DNA from: Photobacterium sp. TY1-4
GTDB taxonomy: Bacteria; Pseudomonadota; Gammaproteobacteria; Enterobacterales; Vibrionaceae
NCBI RefSeq assembly: GCF_025398175.1
Contig: NZ_CP099734.1
Coordinates: forward strand, 1,984,001-2,048,000
Reading direction: 5' to 3'
DNA: 64,000 bases
Shown: piece after piece, positions 1-10,000 of the stretch
Layout of the letters: every line of letters begins with the position of its first letter
How positions within the stretch are numbered: position 1 is the stretch's first letter
The notes under the pieces: generated by a model
Database searches by the model: none
Seen by the model: the letters and a program-made list of their open reading frames with translations, nothing else
What the model was told of the DNA's origin: nothing
Position numbers and translations under genes: made by a program

Positions 1-1
1 C

Positions 2-1351
2 CCGCTCGCGCCGGAGAAGCATAACTCAAACATGATCGGCCTGAAGGACAGCAACGGTGTGGCCTTCATTCGGGAGCTGGTTCAAGCCAGTCAACGTGGG
101 GGGGATTTTGTCGCCTACGCGTACCCGAAGACCAATGGCGGTCAACCGCAACCCAAACTGAGCTTCGCAACCAGTGTAAACAACGGCAAATGGATGATTG
201 GCACTGGGCTCTACATTGATGATATTGACCGTGAAGTGGCTATTTTCCATGACGATGCCGTCGCCGGAATGCAAAAACGTTTCCAGATCGTATTGATGAT
301 CACCCTGGTCCTCGGTGTCCTGTTTGCCATGGTAATTCTCTACTTTGCCAATCGCATGGCCCGGCCGGTTCAGAACATGGCGCGTACCCTCAATGAAATT
401 GCTGATGGTGAAGGAGATTTAACCCGCCGCCTGGATGTGCACGGTCATGACGAAATTGCCCAGCTCGGCGATGCGTTCAACCGTTTCGTGGCAAAACTGC
501 AAGGGATCATCACCCAGGTTTCCGATGCCACCCATCATGTCTCCAGCGCAGCCAGTAACATTCACCAGCAAACGGTTCGCCTGACGGAGCAGTTACATGA
601 ACACAATAACGAAACCGAGCAGGTGGTGACTGCCGTCACCGAAATGAGCTCAGCAGCCAGCGAAGTGGCGATGAATGCTAATGAAGTCTCCAATGCCACC
701 AGCAGTGCCAGTGAAGAAGCACATGTTGCCCAGCAGCGGGTTGACACCTCGGTAGTCTCTATTACCGCGCTGGTTGAAGAAGTCGATCAGGCGGCCCAGC
801 ACATCCACTCGCTGAACCAGCAATCGCAGAAAATTGATAATGTCCTGAAAGTCATTGGTGAGATCGCCGAGCAGACCAACCTGCTGGCGCTGAATGCTGC
901 CATTGAGGCTGCCCGGGCCGGTGAGCAAGGCCGTGGTTTCGCCGTTGTTGCTGATGAAGTACGCGGGCTTGCCAGCCGCACCCAGTCCAGCACACAGGAA
1001 ATTAAAGAGATGCTGGATGAGCTGCATGCCCTGGTTTCCCAGGCCGTGTCTTCCATGACACATAGCCAGTCCACCTGTAACGAAGCTGTGGATGCCGCCA
1101 ACTCGATCACCGAAAGCCTGTCGACCGTCACCCACGCGGTGGAAGCCATCAATGACATGACCAGCCAAATTGCCACGGCTGCCACTGAGCAAAGCTCGGT
1201 GACTGACGAGATCAACCGCAATATGGTGGCGATTCAGGACATCGTTGCCGAGCTAACCGAGTCGAGCCGCAGCTCCGAGCAGGTGGTCAGTGAGCTCAAT
1301 CATGCCGGTGCGGATCTGAAAAAGCTGGTCGGACAGTTCAAAACCAGTTAG
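2..1351 (+). CDS. Methyl-accepting chemotaxis protein, 5' end outside window
   Basis: This is the C-terminal part of a transmembrane chemoreceptor. The frame is open to the window edge, so the first ATG at 32 is unlikely to be the start. The N-terminal ~75 visible residues look like the end of a periplasmic sCache domain (DSNGVAF, then [10 protein letters not shown]). A membrane segment follows (about residues 88-108 counted from the ATG at 32), then a HAMP linker and a long signalling coiled coil. The conserved hairpin tip is present ([19 protein letters not shown], then [10 protein letters not shown]). No C-terminal NWETF-like methyltransferase tether is seen; the protein ends in VGQFKTS. 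The ligand cannot be told from this part. Confidence 0.93.
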   Translation, partial: PLAPEKHNSNMIGLKDSNGVAFIRELVQASQRGGDFVAYAYPKTNGGQPQPKLSFATSVNNGKWMIGTGLYIDDIDREVAIFHDDAVAGMQKRFQIVLMITLVLGVLFAMVILYFANRMARPVQNMARTLNEIADGEGDLTRRLDVHGHDEIAQLGDAFNRFVAKLQGIITQVSDATHHVSSAASNIHQQTVRLTEQLHEHNNETEQVVTAVTEMSSAASEVAMNANEVSNATSSASEEAHVAQQRVDTSVVSITALVEEVDQAAQHIHSLNQQSQKIDNVLKVIGEIAEQTNLLALNAAIEAARAGEQGRGFAVVADEVRGLASRTQSSTQEIKEMLDELHALVSQAVSSMTHSQSTCNEAVDAANSITESLSTVTHAVEAINDMTSQIATAATEQSSVTDEINRNMVAIQDIVAELTESSRSSEQVVSELNHAGADLKKLVGQFKTS

Positions 1352-1380
1352 TCCCTGTTACTTTGATTTGAACGAACTCA

Positions 1381-1404
1381 GGCGGCCTGTTCAGGCCGCC
1401 TTTT
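1381..1404 (+). terminator. Rho-independent terminator of the chemoreceptor gene
   Basis: An 8-bp perfect stem, GGCGGCCT with AGGCCGCC around a GTTC loop, is followed by TTTT. It lies 30 bp after the chemoreceptor stop. Confidence 0.85.
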
Positions 1405-1495
1405 CTTTACCGTCGAGCGGAAAATCCTGTTGCGGTGCCTACTTCGGCTGCTATGCTTTTGCCCTTAGCCTCATCATCATGACCAAGGGAACTTC

Positions 1496-2422
1496 ATGAA
1501 CAACACCCATCCCTACCCAATCGGCACACCGGGTACCCCCTGGACCGAACAAGAAAAAAGCGCCTGGCGCACTCAGGTTACCCGCAAACGCTCGTATCAG
1601 GACGAGGTGCTGACCAAACTCAAACCGCTGGAGGGCCGCTTCGAGCGGGTTCAGTACGGCGCGCTTTCTTATGACGAACAACGCTACCCGTTGTATGCGC
1701 TGAAAACCCGGAACTGGGACAGCCGCAAGCCGACGATCCTGGTGACCGGCGGTGTCCACGGCTACGAAACCAGCGGTGTCCACGGCGCAATTCAGTTTAT
1801 CGACCAGCAGGCGGAACGATACAGCCAGTGGTTTAATCTGCTGATTGCCCCGTGTGTCAGCCCCTGGGGATATGAAACGATCAACCGCTGGAACCCGAAT
1901 GCAGTCGATCCGAACCGTTCATTTTACGCCGACAGTCCGGCAGAAGAATCCGCCGCCCTGATGAACTTAGTGGAATCTCTGCAAACCGACATCCTGGCGC
2001 ACATTGATCTGCATGAGACTACCGACACCGACGAGCTGGAATTTCGTCCGGCGCTGGCGGCCCGCGACGGGGTTGCTTACATCCCGGGCACAATACCGGA
2101 TGGCTTCTACCTGGTCGGCGATACCGATAACCCGCGACCGGATTTCCAGAAAGCGGTGATCGATGCCGTCCGCCCCGTGACGCATATTGCCCCGCCGGAC
2201 AGTGATGGCAAGATCATCGGCGAGCCGATCACCCAGGAAGGCGTCATCAACTACCCGACCCAAAAACTGGGTCTGTGCAGCGGCCTAACGCAATGTGTCT
2301 ACGGCACCACCACGGAGGTCTACCCGGACAGTCCGAAAGTGACCGAGCAAGAATGTAATGATGCCCAGGTCGCCGCGATCACTGGTGCGCTGGACTATAT
2401 TCTCAAGGCCGAAGGTCTCTAA
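1496..2422 (+). CDS. M14-family zinc metallopeptidase (carboxypeptidase-like)
   Basis: A 308-residue, probably cytoplasmic M14 peptidase-fold enzyme with no signal peptide. Zinc ligands are visible as H88-x-x-E91 (in GGVHGYETSG) and H173 (in HIDLHET). A DPNR motif at 138-141 matches the substrate-binding arginine region, and E274 (in TTTEVYPDSP) fits the catalytic glutamate. The start at 1496 is preceded by AAGGGA at good spacing. The gene stands alone, with terminators on both sides. The M14 family also holds succinylglutamate and aspartate deacylases, so the substrate (peptide or N-acyl amino acid) is unresolved. A second M14-fold protein, AstE, lies at 8719-9768. Confidence 0.85.
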   Translation: MNNTHPYPIGTPGTPWTEQEKSAWRTQVTRKRSYQDEVLTKLKPLEGRFERVQYGALSYDEQRYPLYALKTRNWDSRKPTILVTGGVHGYETSGVHGAIQFIDQQAERYSQWFNLLIAPCVSPWGYETINRWNPNAVDPNRSFYADSPAEESAALMNLVESLQTDILAHIDLHETTDTDELEFRPALAARDGVAYIPGTIPDGFYLVGDTDNPRPDFQKAVIDAVRPVTHIAPPDSDGKIIGEPITQEGVINYPTQKLGLCSGLTQCVYGTTTEVYPDSPKVTEQECNDAQVAAITGALDYILKAEGL

Positions 2423-2488
2423 ACTCGCCTCCTCCAATGCAAGGCCGAGCCAAGCGAACAAAATGAGTGAGTAAGTGAGCAAAACAAA

Positions 2489-2507
2489 GGGGCGCCCGAA
2501 GCGCCCC
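2489..2507 (-). terminator. Terminator for the trpB-like gene
   Basis: A 7-bp stem, GGGGCGC with GCGCCCC, has a 5-nt loop. Read on the minus strand it is followed by TTTGTTTT. It lies 33 bp beyond the trpB stop, between two convergent genes. Confidence 0.75.
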
Positions 2508-2539
2508 TGATTCAGATTAACTTTCATTCATGTTCATCA

Positions 2540-3760
2540 TTAGACTGAATCAATGCCATAGTCCTTGCCATATTGCGCCACAACAAAGTCGATATCTTTG
2601 TCACCGCGACCTGACAGGTTAATCAGCATTGAGCCTTTCTCGCCGGCCTTCGCCAGTTTCAACGCATAAGCCACCGCGTGTGCCGACTCAATCGCCGGGA
2701 TGATCCCTTCACTGCGCGAGAGTTCGAAGAATGCTGCAATCGCTTCATCATCGCTGACGGTGCCATACTGGGCCCGGCCGATGTCTTTCAGGTAACTGTG
2801 CTGCGGCCCGACCGACGGGTAATCCAGCCCGCTGGCGACCGAATACACTTCCTGCGGCTCCCCCTGATCATCTTTGAGCATATAAGACTTAAAGCCATGC
2901 ATGATCCCCGGCTCTCCCAAAGTGAGGGTTGCCGCATGCTCTCCAACTTCCGTCAATGAACGACCTGCCGGCTCTACTCCATGAATCGCCACATCGTGAT
3001 CGTCCAGAAATGCGCTGAATAATCCCATCGCATTCGAACCGCCGCCGACGCAAGCCACCAGATTCTCGGGCAAATTCCCGGTCATTTCCTTAAACTGCAC
3101 CCGCGCTTCATTGCCGATAATCGACTGAAAATCACGCACCATCATCGGAAACGGATGTGGCCCCACCACCGAGCCAATGGCATACAACTGATGAATCGGA
3201 TCTTTCAGATAAGCTTCGAACGCAGCATCAACCGCTTCCTTCAGCGTTTTACGTCCGTGGGTCGCCGGGATCACATTGGCCCCAAGGATCCGCATCCGCA
3301 CCACATTCGGATGCTCCTTGGCGATATCCACCTCACCCATGTAGATATCACACTCTAATCCGACCAATGCCGCGGCTGTTGCCAACGCAACACCGTGCTG
3401 ACCGGCCCCGGTTTCCGCAATCAGCTTCTTCTTGCCCATTTTCTTGGCGACCAGCGCCTCACCCAAGCAGTGGTTAATCTTATGGGCGCCGGTGTGGTTC
3501 AAGTCTTCCCGTTTCAGATAAATCGATGCGCCATATTGACGGGACAGGTTCTCGGCATGAAAAATAGGACTGGGCCGCCCCACAAAATGCTTATATAAAC
3601 GTGCCAGCTCGTCACGGAATGCCGGATCCTGTCGACACGCATCATAAGCTGCCGTGATCTGAACCATGATCTCCTGCAACGCCGGCGGAATAAAACTGCC
3701 GCCATATTCACCGAAATAACCTTCTGCATTAGGCAATGCGTGCTCAAACGTATTTTTCAT
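2540..3760 (-). CDS. trpB: Tryptophan synthase beta chain, stand-alone copy
   Basis: A PLP enzyme of 406 residues joining indole and serine to make tryptophan. The PLP lysine is K94 in HTGAHKIN and the catalytic glutamate is E116 in AETGAGQHG. The phosphate-binding GGGSNAMG loop and the C-terminal LSGRGDKD are intact, and the length matches classical TrpB. No trpA or other trp gene is adjacent, so this is either a second copy or an isolated gene able to salvage indole. The start follows AGGGAAG at normal spacing. I see no obvious TrpR operator or Trp-rich leader peptide upstream. Family assignment is firm; the physiological role is inference. Confidence 0.93.
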   Translation of the reverse strand: MKNTFEHALPNAEGYFGEYGGSFIPPALQEIMVQITAAYDACRQDPAFRDELARLYKHFVGRPSPIFHAENLSRQYGASIYLKREDLNHTGAHKINHCLGEALVAKKMGKKKLIAETGAGQHGVALATAAALVGLECDIYMGEVDIAKEHPNVVRMRILGANVIPATHGRKTLKEAVDAAFEAYLKDPIHQLYAIGSVVGPHPFPMMVRDFQSIIGNEARVQFKEMTGNLPENLVACVGGGSNAMGLFSAFLDDHDVAIHGVEPAGRSLTEVGEHAATLTLGEPGIMHGFKSYMLKDDQGEPQEVYSVASGLDYPSVGPQHSYLKDIGRAQYGTVSDDEAIAAFFELSRSEGIIPAIESAHAVAYALKLAKAGEKGSMLINLSGRGDKDIDFVVAQYGKDYGIDSV

Positions 3761-4113
3761 ACTTCCCTGTCCTACTCAATAAGTACAGTTTTCATCTTAA
3801 ATCAATCACTCGGCAGGAATCTATGACCAAGATATCAGTATTGATGCATAGGGATGAATGTTGGTAAATCAATGTCACCGCTTCAAAATGCAATCACGAT
3901 TCCATTTCACCCACAGTAAGACAACCGACACATTTTGTGCAGAAATGCCGACGGACATCGCTTTTGCTCATTTTCCAAGCAAACGCATCTCAAATTAAAA
4001 ACAATGTACATAATAATATTGCACACTGTTTTTATAAGCGTTAATCTGCCGCCAGAGCTAAGACGACATCACGGTTCACCGTGCTGCGCAATAACAAAAT
4101 ACAGGCGAACAAC
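3761..4113. other. Divergent intergenic region, trpB / outer-membrane protein
   Basis: This 353-bp gap between divergent genes must hold both promoters. It is more AT-rich than its flanks, especially at 3960-4030. I could not assign a convincing -35/-10 pair, riboswitch or leader peptide. Confidence 0.5.
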
Positions 4114-4758
4114 ATGAACAAGATTGCTTTACTTCCGCTATCAGCGCTGATGATCACCGCTTTTTCTGCTCAGGCTGACAACGCAACGCAAAACTTCAAC
4201 TTTGTCAGCGGCGGACTTCAGGTTTCTGAATACAACCACCAATTGCCGACCTCCGTTTCTTCCTGGGGCGAGACAACTTCAGATTCAACTGCCGGTCTGT
4301 ATCTGCGCGGTAGCTGGAACTTTACCGATCAATTTTTTCTGGAAGCCCGAAGCGAAGGTACCGTCGACAACGATCTGACCATTTCACACTCGCTGCTGGG
4401 CCTGGGTTACTTCCAGCCGATTAATAACCGTTTGACCGTTTACGGCCTGGCGGGGATTTCAGGAATCGAAGCTGAGCTGGATGTGCATTACTGGGGCTTC
4501 TCGGACGGCCATGCATCATTCAGTGAAGATGACTCCGGCCTGACGGGTGAAGTCGGTGCCCGTTACCAACTGATGAGCAACTGGACGATTGAGCCTGCGG
4601 TTCGCCTGGCGGCGTATGACGATACCATGCAAGAGTTTCGTCTGGGGAACAACATCCAGCTGACTCAGCATTTCAGCCTGGAAGCAAACCTCCAGCACCG
4701 TAAAATTGAAGATCTGAAAGAAACCAGCTATCAGTTAGGTGCGCGTTACAGCTTCTAA
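4114..4758 (+). CDS. Small outer-membrane beta-barrel protein
   Basis: A 214-residue exported protein. The signal peptide is MNKIALLPLSALMITAFSAQA, cleaved before DNATQ. The mature part is made of alternating amphipathic strands separated by Gly/Asp turns and ends in YSF, the terminal-aromatic pattern of outer-membrane barrels. The size suits an 8-stranded barrel. The pattern resembles Ax21/OmpA-like small barrels, but I do not recognise the family with certainty. The start chosen is the ATG at 4114, which begins the signal peptide. An in-frame GTG at 4081 would add 11 charged residues in front of it and is unlikely. Confidence 0.7.
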   Translation: MNKIALLPLSALMITAFSAQADNATQNFNFVSGGLQVSEYNHQLPTSVSSWGETTSDSTAGLYLRGSWNFTDQFFLEARSEGTVDNDLTISHSLLGLGYFQPINNRLTVYGLAGISGIEAELDVHYWGFSDGHASFSEDDSGLTGEVGARYQLMSNWTIEPAVRLAAYDDTMQEFRLGNNIQLTQHFSLEANLQHRKIEDLKETSYQLGARYSF

Positions 4759-4809
4759 GCACGTAACCGCGGTTGTTCTTACTGACTGAACTCGCGTCTG
4801 CAAGAACGC

Positions 4810-4846
4810 AAAAGCGGTTTATCCGGCCATCGGATAAACCGCTTTG
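4810..4846. terminator. Bidirectional terminator
   Basis: A 15-bp perfect stem (AAAGCGGTTTATCCG at 4811-4825 with its complement at 4831-4845) has a GCCAT loop. T-rich sequence flanks it on both strands, so it can serve both the outer-membrane protein and the convergent peptidase gene. Confidence 0.9.
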
Positions 4847-4866
4847 TTGTTTCTCAGAACTAAAGG

Positions 4867-6654
4867 TTATTTCAACGTCGCAACCAAACGTTCAAACGCC
4901 GCCACTTGTTGCTGCACCATGTCCACACTTTGCTGCCAGAATTCCGGCTGACGGATGTCCATCCCCAGATGTTTCTGAACCACAGCTTCCGCCGTCATGG
5001 CGCCGGTATCGCGCAGCAAGGCTTTGTAGTCGCTGTAGAACTGTGCCCCTTTCGCTGCCCGTTGTGCATACACGCCTTTACTGAACAGATAGCCGAACAG
5101 GTACGGGTAGTTGTAGAAACTGATCCCCGGAATACTGAAGTGCAGCTTGCTGGCCCAGAACATGTCGTTGGTTTCGTCCATCGCCTCGCCGTACCAGTCA
5201 CGCCAGGTCTTGGCCATCAGCTCTCGCAATTGCAGCGGCGTCAGTTCCCCTTCCTGGCGTTGCTCGTAGAAAGCCTTCTCAAACTCATAACGAACGGGAG
5301 TATTGATCAGCAGCTGCAATGCCGCCTGTGCTTCTTCCCACAACATCTGCAGTTTGTCCTGCGTCGTTTTCGCTTTGGCCATCAGCGCATCGCGGACAAT
5401 ATTCTCGGCAAAAATGGAGGCGGTTTCAGCCAGCGTCATCGGATATTCGGTGCGAACCAGCGGCATATCCCGCATCACCCAGTTATGGAAGGCATGGCCC
5501 AGCTCATGAGCCAGCGTCAGCACATCGGACATACTACCGCCCCAGGTCATGAACACCAACGGCGAGCGGGTGTCGGCAAACTTGGTGCAATAAGCGCCCA
5601 AGCGTTTGCGCGGTTGCGGCGCGGCATCAATGCGCTGGTTTTCCACCATCCAGTCGACAAAATCGGCCATTTCCGGATCAACCCCGGCAAACGCCTCGCG
5701 GATAATCGCGATCCCCTCATCAAAGCTGTACGTTTCACTCTCCCCGCCGCCCAACGCCGGCATCGATGCCAGCTCATCCCAGGGCTTAAGTTTCTCAGTA
5801 CCAAACAAGGTCGCCATCGCCAGGCCGGCTTGCTGTCCGACCTCGCGATTGTCCCTTGCTACACTCAGCATGGCATCGAGAGTCTGCTTTTCAATCCGGC
5901 TGGTGTGTAGGCTTGGGTCCAGAAAATGAACCTGCTCGGTATGACTGCGCTTGTCATACTCGGTCAAACGACCGCCGGAAAGGCCGTTCAGGATCGCTGC
6001 AAATGACTCTTGATGCACCGTCATCACCTGCGAGATACCACGCCAGGCGGGCTCCCGACGTTGGATATCCGGGCCATACAACAGACTCGCAGCCTGTGAC
6101 AAACCCACCGTTTCTTCACTGCCGTCGGCAAGCTGCATCGTCACCGACAAACTCCCGGTCAGGTTGTCATAGAGACGCCCCCAGGCATTGCGGCCATCCA
6201 CATGCATCGCCGAAAGCAATTGCTCTTCGCCGACCGATAACATTCGGTTACGCTGTAACCGACGACGTTCCAACTTAAAGCGAAATGCCTCCAGCCCCTC
6301 GCCTTGCAGGTAAGTCTCAAATGCGTTTTCATCCAGATGAATGATGGATTGCTGATAAGGATTCATCGCCTGCTCAGCCTGCGAATAAAGTCGATCGGCC
6401 TGCCCGGCCAGCTTCTTCGCCCCGTCGTGGCCGGCATCCACGGAGGCCAGACAGTTGGCATACGTGGACAGGGTCGACAGGATCACCGCAATGTTGGCAT
6501 CCGTGATCACAGCCTGCTGCAAGTCTTCCAGCGATGTTGGATCCAGTGCTTCCAAGCGCGTGATCAGAGATTTGATCGTCTGGATATCCTGGGTGATTTT
6601 GGGATCAGAAAGATCCTGATAGGCGATGGAGAGATCCCAGCTGGGTACGTTCAT
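4867..6654 (-). CDS. M3-family oligoendopeptidase (PepF-like)
   Basis: A 595-residue cytosolic zinc peptidase that cuts short peptides. The M3 active site is HELGH at residues 383-387, with a third zinc ligand at E410 in TLAETASIFAE. The helical N-terminal region and overall length fit the PepF/M3B group. The start at 6654 is supported by GAGGAG eight bases upstream. The gene is monocistronic, sharing the 4810-4846 terminator with the convergent barrel-protein gene. No signal peptide is present. Confidence 0.93.
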   Translation of the reverse strand: MNVPSWDLSIAYQDLSDPKITQDIQTIKSLITRLEALDPTSLEDLQQAVITDANIAVILSTLSTYANCLASVDAGHDGAKKLAGQADRLYSQAEQAMNPYQQSIIHLDENAFETYLQGEGLEAFRFKLERRRLQRNRMLSVGEEQLLSAMHVDGRNAWGRLYDNLTGSLSVTMQLADGSEETVGLSQAASLLYGPDIQRREPAWRGISQVMTVHQESFAAILNGLSGGRLTEYDKRSHTEQVHFLDPSLHTSRIEKQTLDAMLSVARDNREVGQQAGLAMATLFGTEKLKPWDELASMPALGGGESETYSFDEGIAIIREAFAGVDPEMADFVDWMVENQRIDAAPQPRKRLGAYCTKFADTRSPLVFMTWGGSMSDVLTLAHELGHAFHNWVMRDMPLVRTEYPMTLAETASIFAENIVRDALMAKAKTTQDKLQMLWEEAQAALQLLINTPVRYEFEKAFYEQRQEGELTPLQLRELMAKTWRDWYGEAMDETNDMFWASKLHFSIPGISFYNYPYLFGYLFSKGVYAQRAAKGAQFYSDYKALLRDTGAMTAEAVVQKHLGMDIRQPEFWQQSVDMVQQQVAAFERLVATLK

Positions 6655-6812
6655 GTTTAACTCCTCGTCAGCCGAACTTCCTGTTACGGCTTGGTTATCA
6701 CAGATATGAAACCAAGATTATAACAAATTCGCAGCAGATCGCCTGCTATTCCCGGCCAGATCCCGTCATCATTTTTGCGAGCAGGACCAAACGCTCACCC
6801 GCCACTTTCGTG

Positions 6813-7598
6813 CTAGTCGGTAAAAATCAGGCAGGATTGCCCCTGATGTTCGATGCGCTGGACCCGGGTTGAAAAGACACTTTCTAAACGCTCAACGGTC
6901 ATCACGGTCTCCGGTTCGCCTTTCGCCACGCAACAGCCATGGTTGAGCAAAATGACTTTATCGGCCTCACGCAAGGTGCGGTTCAGATCATGGTTTGCCA
7001 TCACCACGGCGATGCCTTTCCCGGCCATCATGCGGATCAACTGGTACATCGCGGCTTCCTGACCGATATCCAGCGCCGCAGCCGGCTCGTCGAGCAGGAG
7101 CAATCGGGCTTCAGGGTTTAAGGCCGGCCACACCTGCAAGCAGGCCGCCGCCAGGCGAACCCGCTGCCATTCCCCCCCGGAGAGCTGTTGAATGTTACGG
7201 TTCAGTTTGTCTGCAATACTGAGCGCAAGGCACACCTCATCCAGCGCTTGCTGGACCGCGACCGGATCCAAAGGCCCCAGCGCCGAGAGCGCCAGTGCCA
7301 GGTAATGATAGACCCCGACAGAAAAAGCCGGTCTGTCCTGCTGCGCCAGGTAACATCGCACGGTTGCCAGACCCGGCAAATCATAATCCGCGAGTGATTG
7401 CCCTTGCAGCACAATTTTCCCCTGGGCTGGGACCAAGCCTGACAGCATCGCAATCGCGGTACTCTTACCGCTGCCGTTCGGGCCAATCAGATGCACAATC
7501 TCGCCGGCAGCGACGGTAAATGACACCGGCAGCAAACGCGGTGGCATCGCCAGGTTTTTCACATCCAGGAGCAAGCCCTGTGAATTCATCTCGTTCAT
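6813..7598 (-). CDS. btuD: Vitamin B12 ABC importer, ATP-binding protein
   Basis: The 261-residue ATPase of a type II ABC importer, working with BtuC. It has Walker A (GPNGSGKST), signature (LSGGEWQR) and Walker B (LLLLDEPAAALD). The gene lies 4 bp after btuC, so the two are one operon. The BtuC partner resembles B12 permeases more than siderophore permeases, which supports the substrate. Two in-frame ATGs (MNEM) lie three codons apart, so the start could be 9 bases further in. No periplasmic BtuF or receptor BtuB gene is in the window. Confidence 0.88.
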   Translation of the reverse strand: MNEMNSQGLLLDVKNLAMPPRLLPVSFTVAAGEIVHLIGPNGSGKSTAIAMLSGLVPAQGKIVLQGQSLADYDLPGLATVRCYLAQQDRPAFSVGVYHYLALALSALGPLDPVAVQQALDEVCLALSIADKLNRNIQQLSGGEWQRVRLAAACLQVWPALNPEARLLLLDEPAAALDIGQEAAMYQLIRMMAGKGIAVVMANHDLNRTLREADKVILLNHGCCVAKGEPETVMTVERLESVFSTRVQRIEHQGQSCLIFTD

Positions 7599-7602
7599 CG
7601 GC

Positions 7603-8595
7603 TTAATCCATTTGCGATCGCAGCAGCATCCAGATAAAGACCGGCGCGCCGAGGCTGGTGATCACCACACCAACCGGCAGCTCGGCCGCCGGCAGTAAAA
7701 CCCGGGCGAAAATGTCGGCGACGGCCAGCAGTAAAGCACCGCAGATCACCGACAGTGGCAACAAATATCGGTTTTCGGTCCCGAGTGACAAGCGCAGTAA
7801 ATGCGGCACGACCAGTCCGATGAAGCCAATCACTCCACCCAGCGCAACGGCTGCGCCAACCAGTAAAGACACCACCAGGATCAGTCGCCAGCGAAACGCC
7901 ACAACGTCCAACCCCAGTTGCCGGGCCTGATTTTCACCCAACATCAGCAGATCCAGTTTTTGTCCCTGCAGGCACAGCCAAGCCAAGACAGGGATCACCA
8001 GGAACAGCAGGGAGAGTTGCAGCCAGTTTGCACCACCAACGCTCCCCATCAACCAGTACATCAGCTGGCGCAGGTTCAAATCGTCACTGAAGTAAAAGGC
8101 CCAGGTCACAACGGCTCCGGAGAGGATCCCCAGCGCCACCCCGATGAGCAGCAACCGTGTCGTCGATACCTTACGTCGCCGCGACAAACCGGCCAGGATC
8201 AGGGTAAAACACAAGGCCCCGGCCATCGCCACGGCCATGGTGATCATTGGGTTCGATAATGCCGGAAAGAAAAACAGCAGGATCACCAGCGCCAGGCTGG
8301 CACCGCCAGAGATGCCAATCACCCCGGGCTCCGCCAGCGGGTTCCCAAGCAACACCTGAAGCACAGCCCCGGAAACCGCCAGTGAAGCCCCGATGGCCAT
8401 CGCGGCGAATAACCGCGGCATGCGTAATTGCAGTAGGAACTGTTGCTCCAGTGGCCCTTCCGGTGACCAGGGTAAGATAAAGATTTCGCCCACGGCGAGA
8501 GAGAAGAAACCCGCGATGACCAGCGCGACAGCACTCAGTATGAGACTGAACTGCCACCTCGCGCGCTGGCGTAAAATAAGATCGTTTAGCTGCAT
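7603..8595 (-). CDS. btuC: Vitamin B12 ABC importer, permease
   Basis: A 330-residue inner-membrane FecCD/BtuC permease with about ten membrane segments. Diagnostic stretches shared with E. coli BtuC, as I recall it, include SGAVLQ, NPLAEPG, LRQLMYW and ELPVGVVI near the C-terminus. It is the first gene of btuCD. Upstream, only 58 bp separate its start from the strong hairpin that ends astE, so a B12 riboswitch does not fit there and the promoter must be short or overlap that hairpin. Confidence 0.92.
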   Translation of the reverse strand: MQLNDLILRQRARWQFSLILSAVALVIAGFFSLAVGEIFILPWSPEGPLEQQFLLQLRMPRLFAAMAIGASLAVSGAVLQVLLGNPLAEPGVIGISGGASLALVILLFFFPALSNPMITMAVAMAGALCFTLILAGLSRRRKVSTTRLLLIGVALGILSGAVVTWAFYFSDDLNLRQLMYWLMGSVGGANWLQLSLLFLVIPVLAWLCLQGQKLDLLMLGENQARQLGLDVVAFRWRLILVVSLLVGAAVALGGVIGFIGLVVPHLLRLSLGTENRYLLPLSVICGALLLAVADIFARVLLPAAELPVGVVITSLGAPVFIWMLLRSQMD

Positions 8596-8649
8596 GGGAC
8601 GAATATGGTAAAAACGGAGCGTTTACAATACCTTCTCGACCCCGGAATG

Positions 8650-8695
8650 AAAAGCGGCGACCGACAAAGAATGCTGTTTCTTTGCCGGTCGCCGC
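8650..8695 (-). terminator. Terminator of astE
   Basis: A long hairpin pairs GCGGCGACCG with CGGTCGCCGC, then after one mismatch CAAAGAA with TTCTTTG. On the minus strand it is followed by TTTTCATTC. It isolates astE from btuCD. Confidence 0.85.
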
Positions 8696-8718
8696 ACGTT
8701 ACCGATGAGAGCGATGAA

Positions 8719-9768
8719 TTATTCGACAGTCACCTGCTCACGGAAATTGACCCGGGTTTTCTTCACCAGCAGACAGGCACGCTGGCCGATGGCCACATTC
8801 GGGTTCGGAAAGACCACCGCTTCGCCGCCCGGTGCCGCGGTGTACTCGACCCCTTCATCACTGCCCAGCAAAGCCCCTTCTTCAAAGTGAGTAAAGTTCG
8901 CCTGGTTCGCCGGGAACGTAAACTGAAACGCATCGGTATGCTTGGTCAGCGTACGCGTCACTTTATAGACGCTGATGGTTTCCCCGTACCACTCCAGCGG
9001 GACATCGTTCTCGGTGACCAACGCCAGCATGGCATGATAAAAATCTTCCAGCAGCGTCAGGTCATTCTCACCAAATCGGGCCACTTTACCAAGCTCCATC
9101 GTCAGCGCTTGGGCCGAGAAGTATTCAGCGCTGTACCAGCTGAATGTCGGTGAAGCAGAGTTAGACAGGAGCACCGCGTCAATTTGGGCACGCTGTAAAA
9201 ACGCAAAAAGACGATTGCTGCGGGTCGGGTTGTCCGTATACGGACTGACCGCGAAGGTGTAGTGCCTGGAGTCGCGAATGGCACAATGCAGATCTAAGTG
9301 CCAGCGATCCGGCTGCGCCTGTGGGGAACCATGATAAAAATCACTGACGGCTTGTTGCAATGCGTTGGCCGTGATGCAGTCAATGTTGCGCGCTTCATTT
9401 TGCGCTTTAAACAAGCGGTTCATATTTTCAGTCACGAACCGGGTGTGCGCGTTAATCGCTTCCGGATGAGCAATGATTAACAATAAACGGTGAGCAGGGA
9501 TAATCTCCCCTTGCAGAATCCCCTCAGCCAGGCGCTGGATCAGTTCTATCGGGCTGGTTTCATCACCATGAACCCCCGAGGAGAGCACGATATCTTTTTC
9601 TGTCCCATTCAATACTGACGGTGTAATTTCGAGAACACCGCGCATCGGCATCTTGCACTGAATTCCTGAATCCAGTGTCCATTCCCCGGGCTCAAACGGT
9701 GATGTCAGATCCAGAGTTGCTTTCAGGAACCGACCTTTTTTCACCTGTTTCAGAAACGCCATCGACAA
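8719..9768 (-). CDS. astE: Succinylglutamate desuccinylase
   Basis: A 349-residue M14-fold amidohydrolase for the last step of the arginine succinyltransferase pathway: N-succinylglutamate to glutamate and succinate. Zinc motif GVHGDETSP is near residue 66, and LDLHCAIRDS supplies the third ligand. The length and the MELGK segment fit AstE rather than aspartoacylase. The start follows GGAGG (AACCTCC on the plus strand) just upstream. No astCADB gene is next to it; in this window astE is an orphan ended by its own terminator. Confidence 0.9.
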   Translation of the reverse strand: MSMAFLKQVKKGRFLKATLDLTSPFEPGEWTLDSGIQCKMPMRGVLEITPSVLNGTEKDIVLSSGVHGDETSPIELIQRLAEGILQGEIIPAHRLLLIIAHPEAINAHTRFVTENMNRLFKAQNEARNIDCITANALQQAVSDFYHGSPQAQPDRWHLDLHCAIRDSRHYTFAVSPYTDNPTRSNRLFAFLQRAQIDAVLLSNSASPTFSWYSAEYFSAQALTMELGKVARFGENDLTLLEDFYHAMLALVTENDVPLEWYGETISVYKVTRTLTKHTDAFQFTFPANQANFTHFEEGALLGSDEGVEYTAAPGGEAVVFPNPNVAIGQRACLLVKKTRVNFREQVTVE

Positions 9769-9919
9769 CCTCCGTGTAATTGCTCTTTTGCTTTGCGCTT
9801 TAGTAGTGTTTTATCGTTGGGATTCACTGTCTGTTAGCGTTACACAGTGAAAGCGTTGCGAAGTAATATACAAGTTAGCTAAATGATTGTAACGACCGGG
9901 CTCTTGCAGAAGATCTCAA

Positions 9920-9979
9920 AAAAAGAAAAAAGCCCTAAAAAAACGAAACCCAGGTAAGCCTACACACCTTACCTGGGTT
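9920..9979 (-). terminator. Terminator of ihfA
   Basis: A 12-bp perfect stem (AACCCAGGTAAG at 9947-9958, complement at 9968-9979) is followed on the minus strand by TCGTTTTTTT and further T-runs. Confidence 0.9.
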
Positions 9980-10000
9980 CATATTCCGAACTCAAAACTG

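Noticed and set aside
4906..5910. Long plus-strand ORF (334 codons) antisense to the M3 peptidase
   Set aside because: It lies fully opposite a gene with a clear HELGH active site and is rich in His/Arg/Gln, typical of an antisense shadow in GC-rich coding DNA.
8596..8718. Cobalamin riboswitch before btuC
   Set aside because: The gap is only 123 bp, mostly occupied by the astE terminator, with no room for a riboswitch fold.
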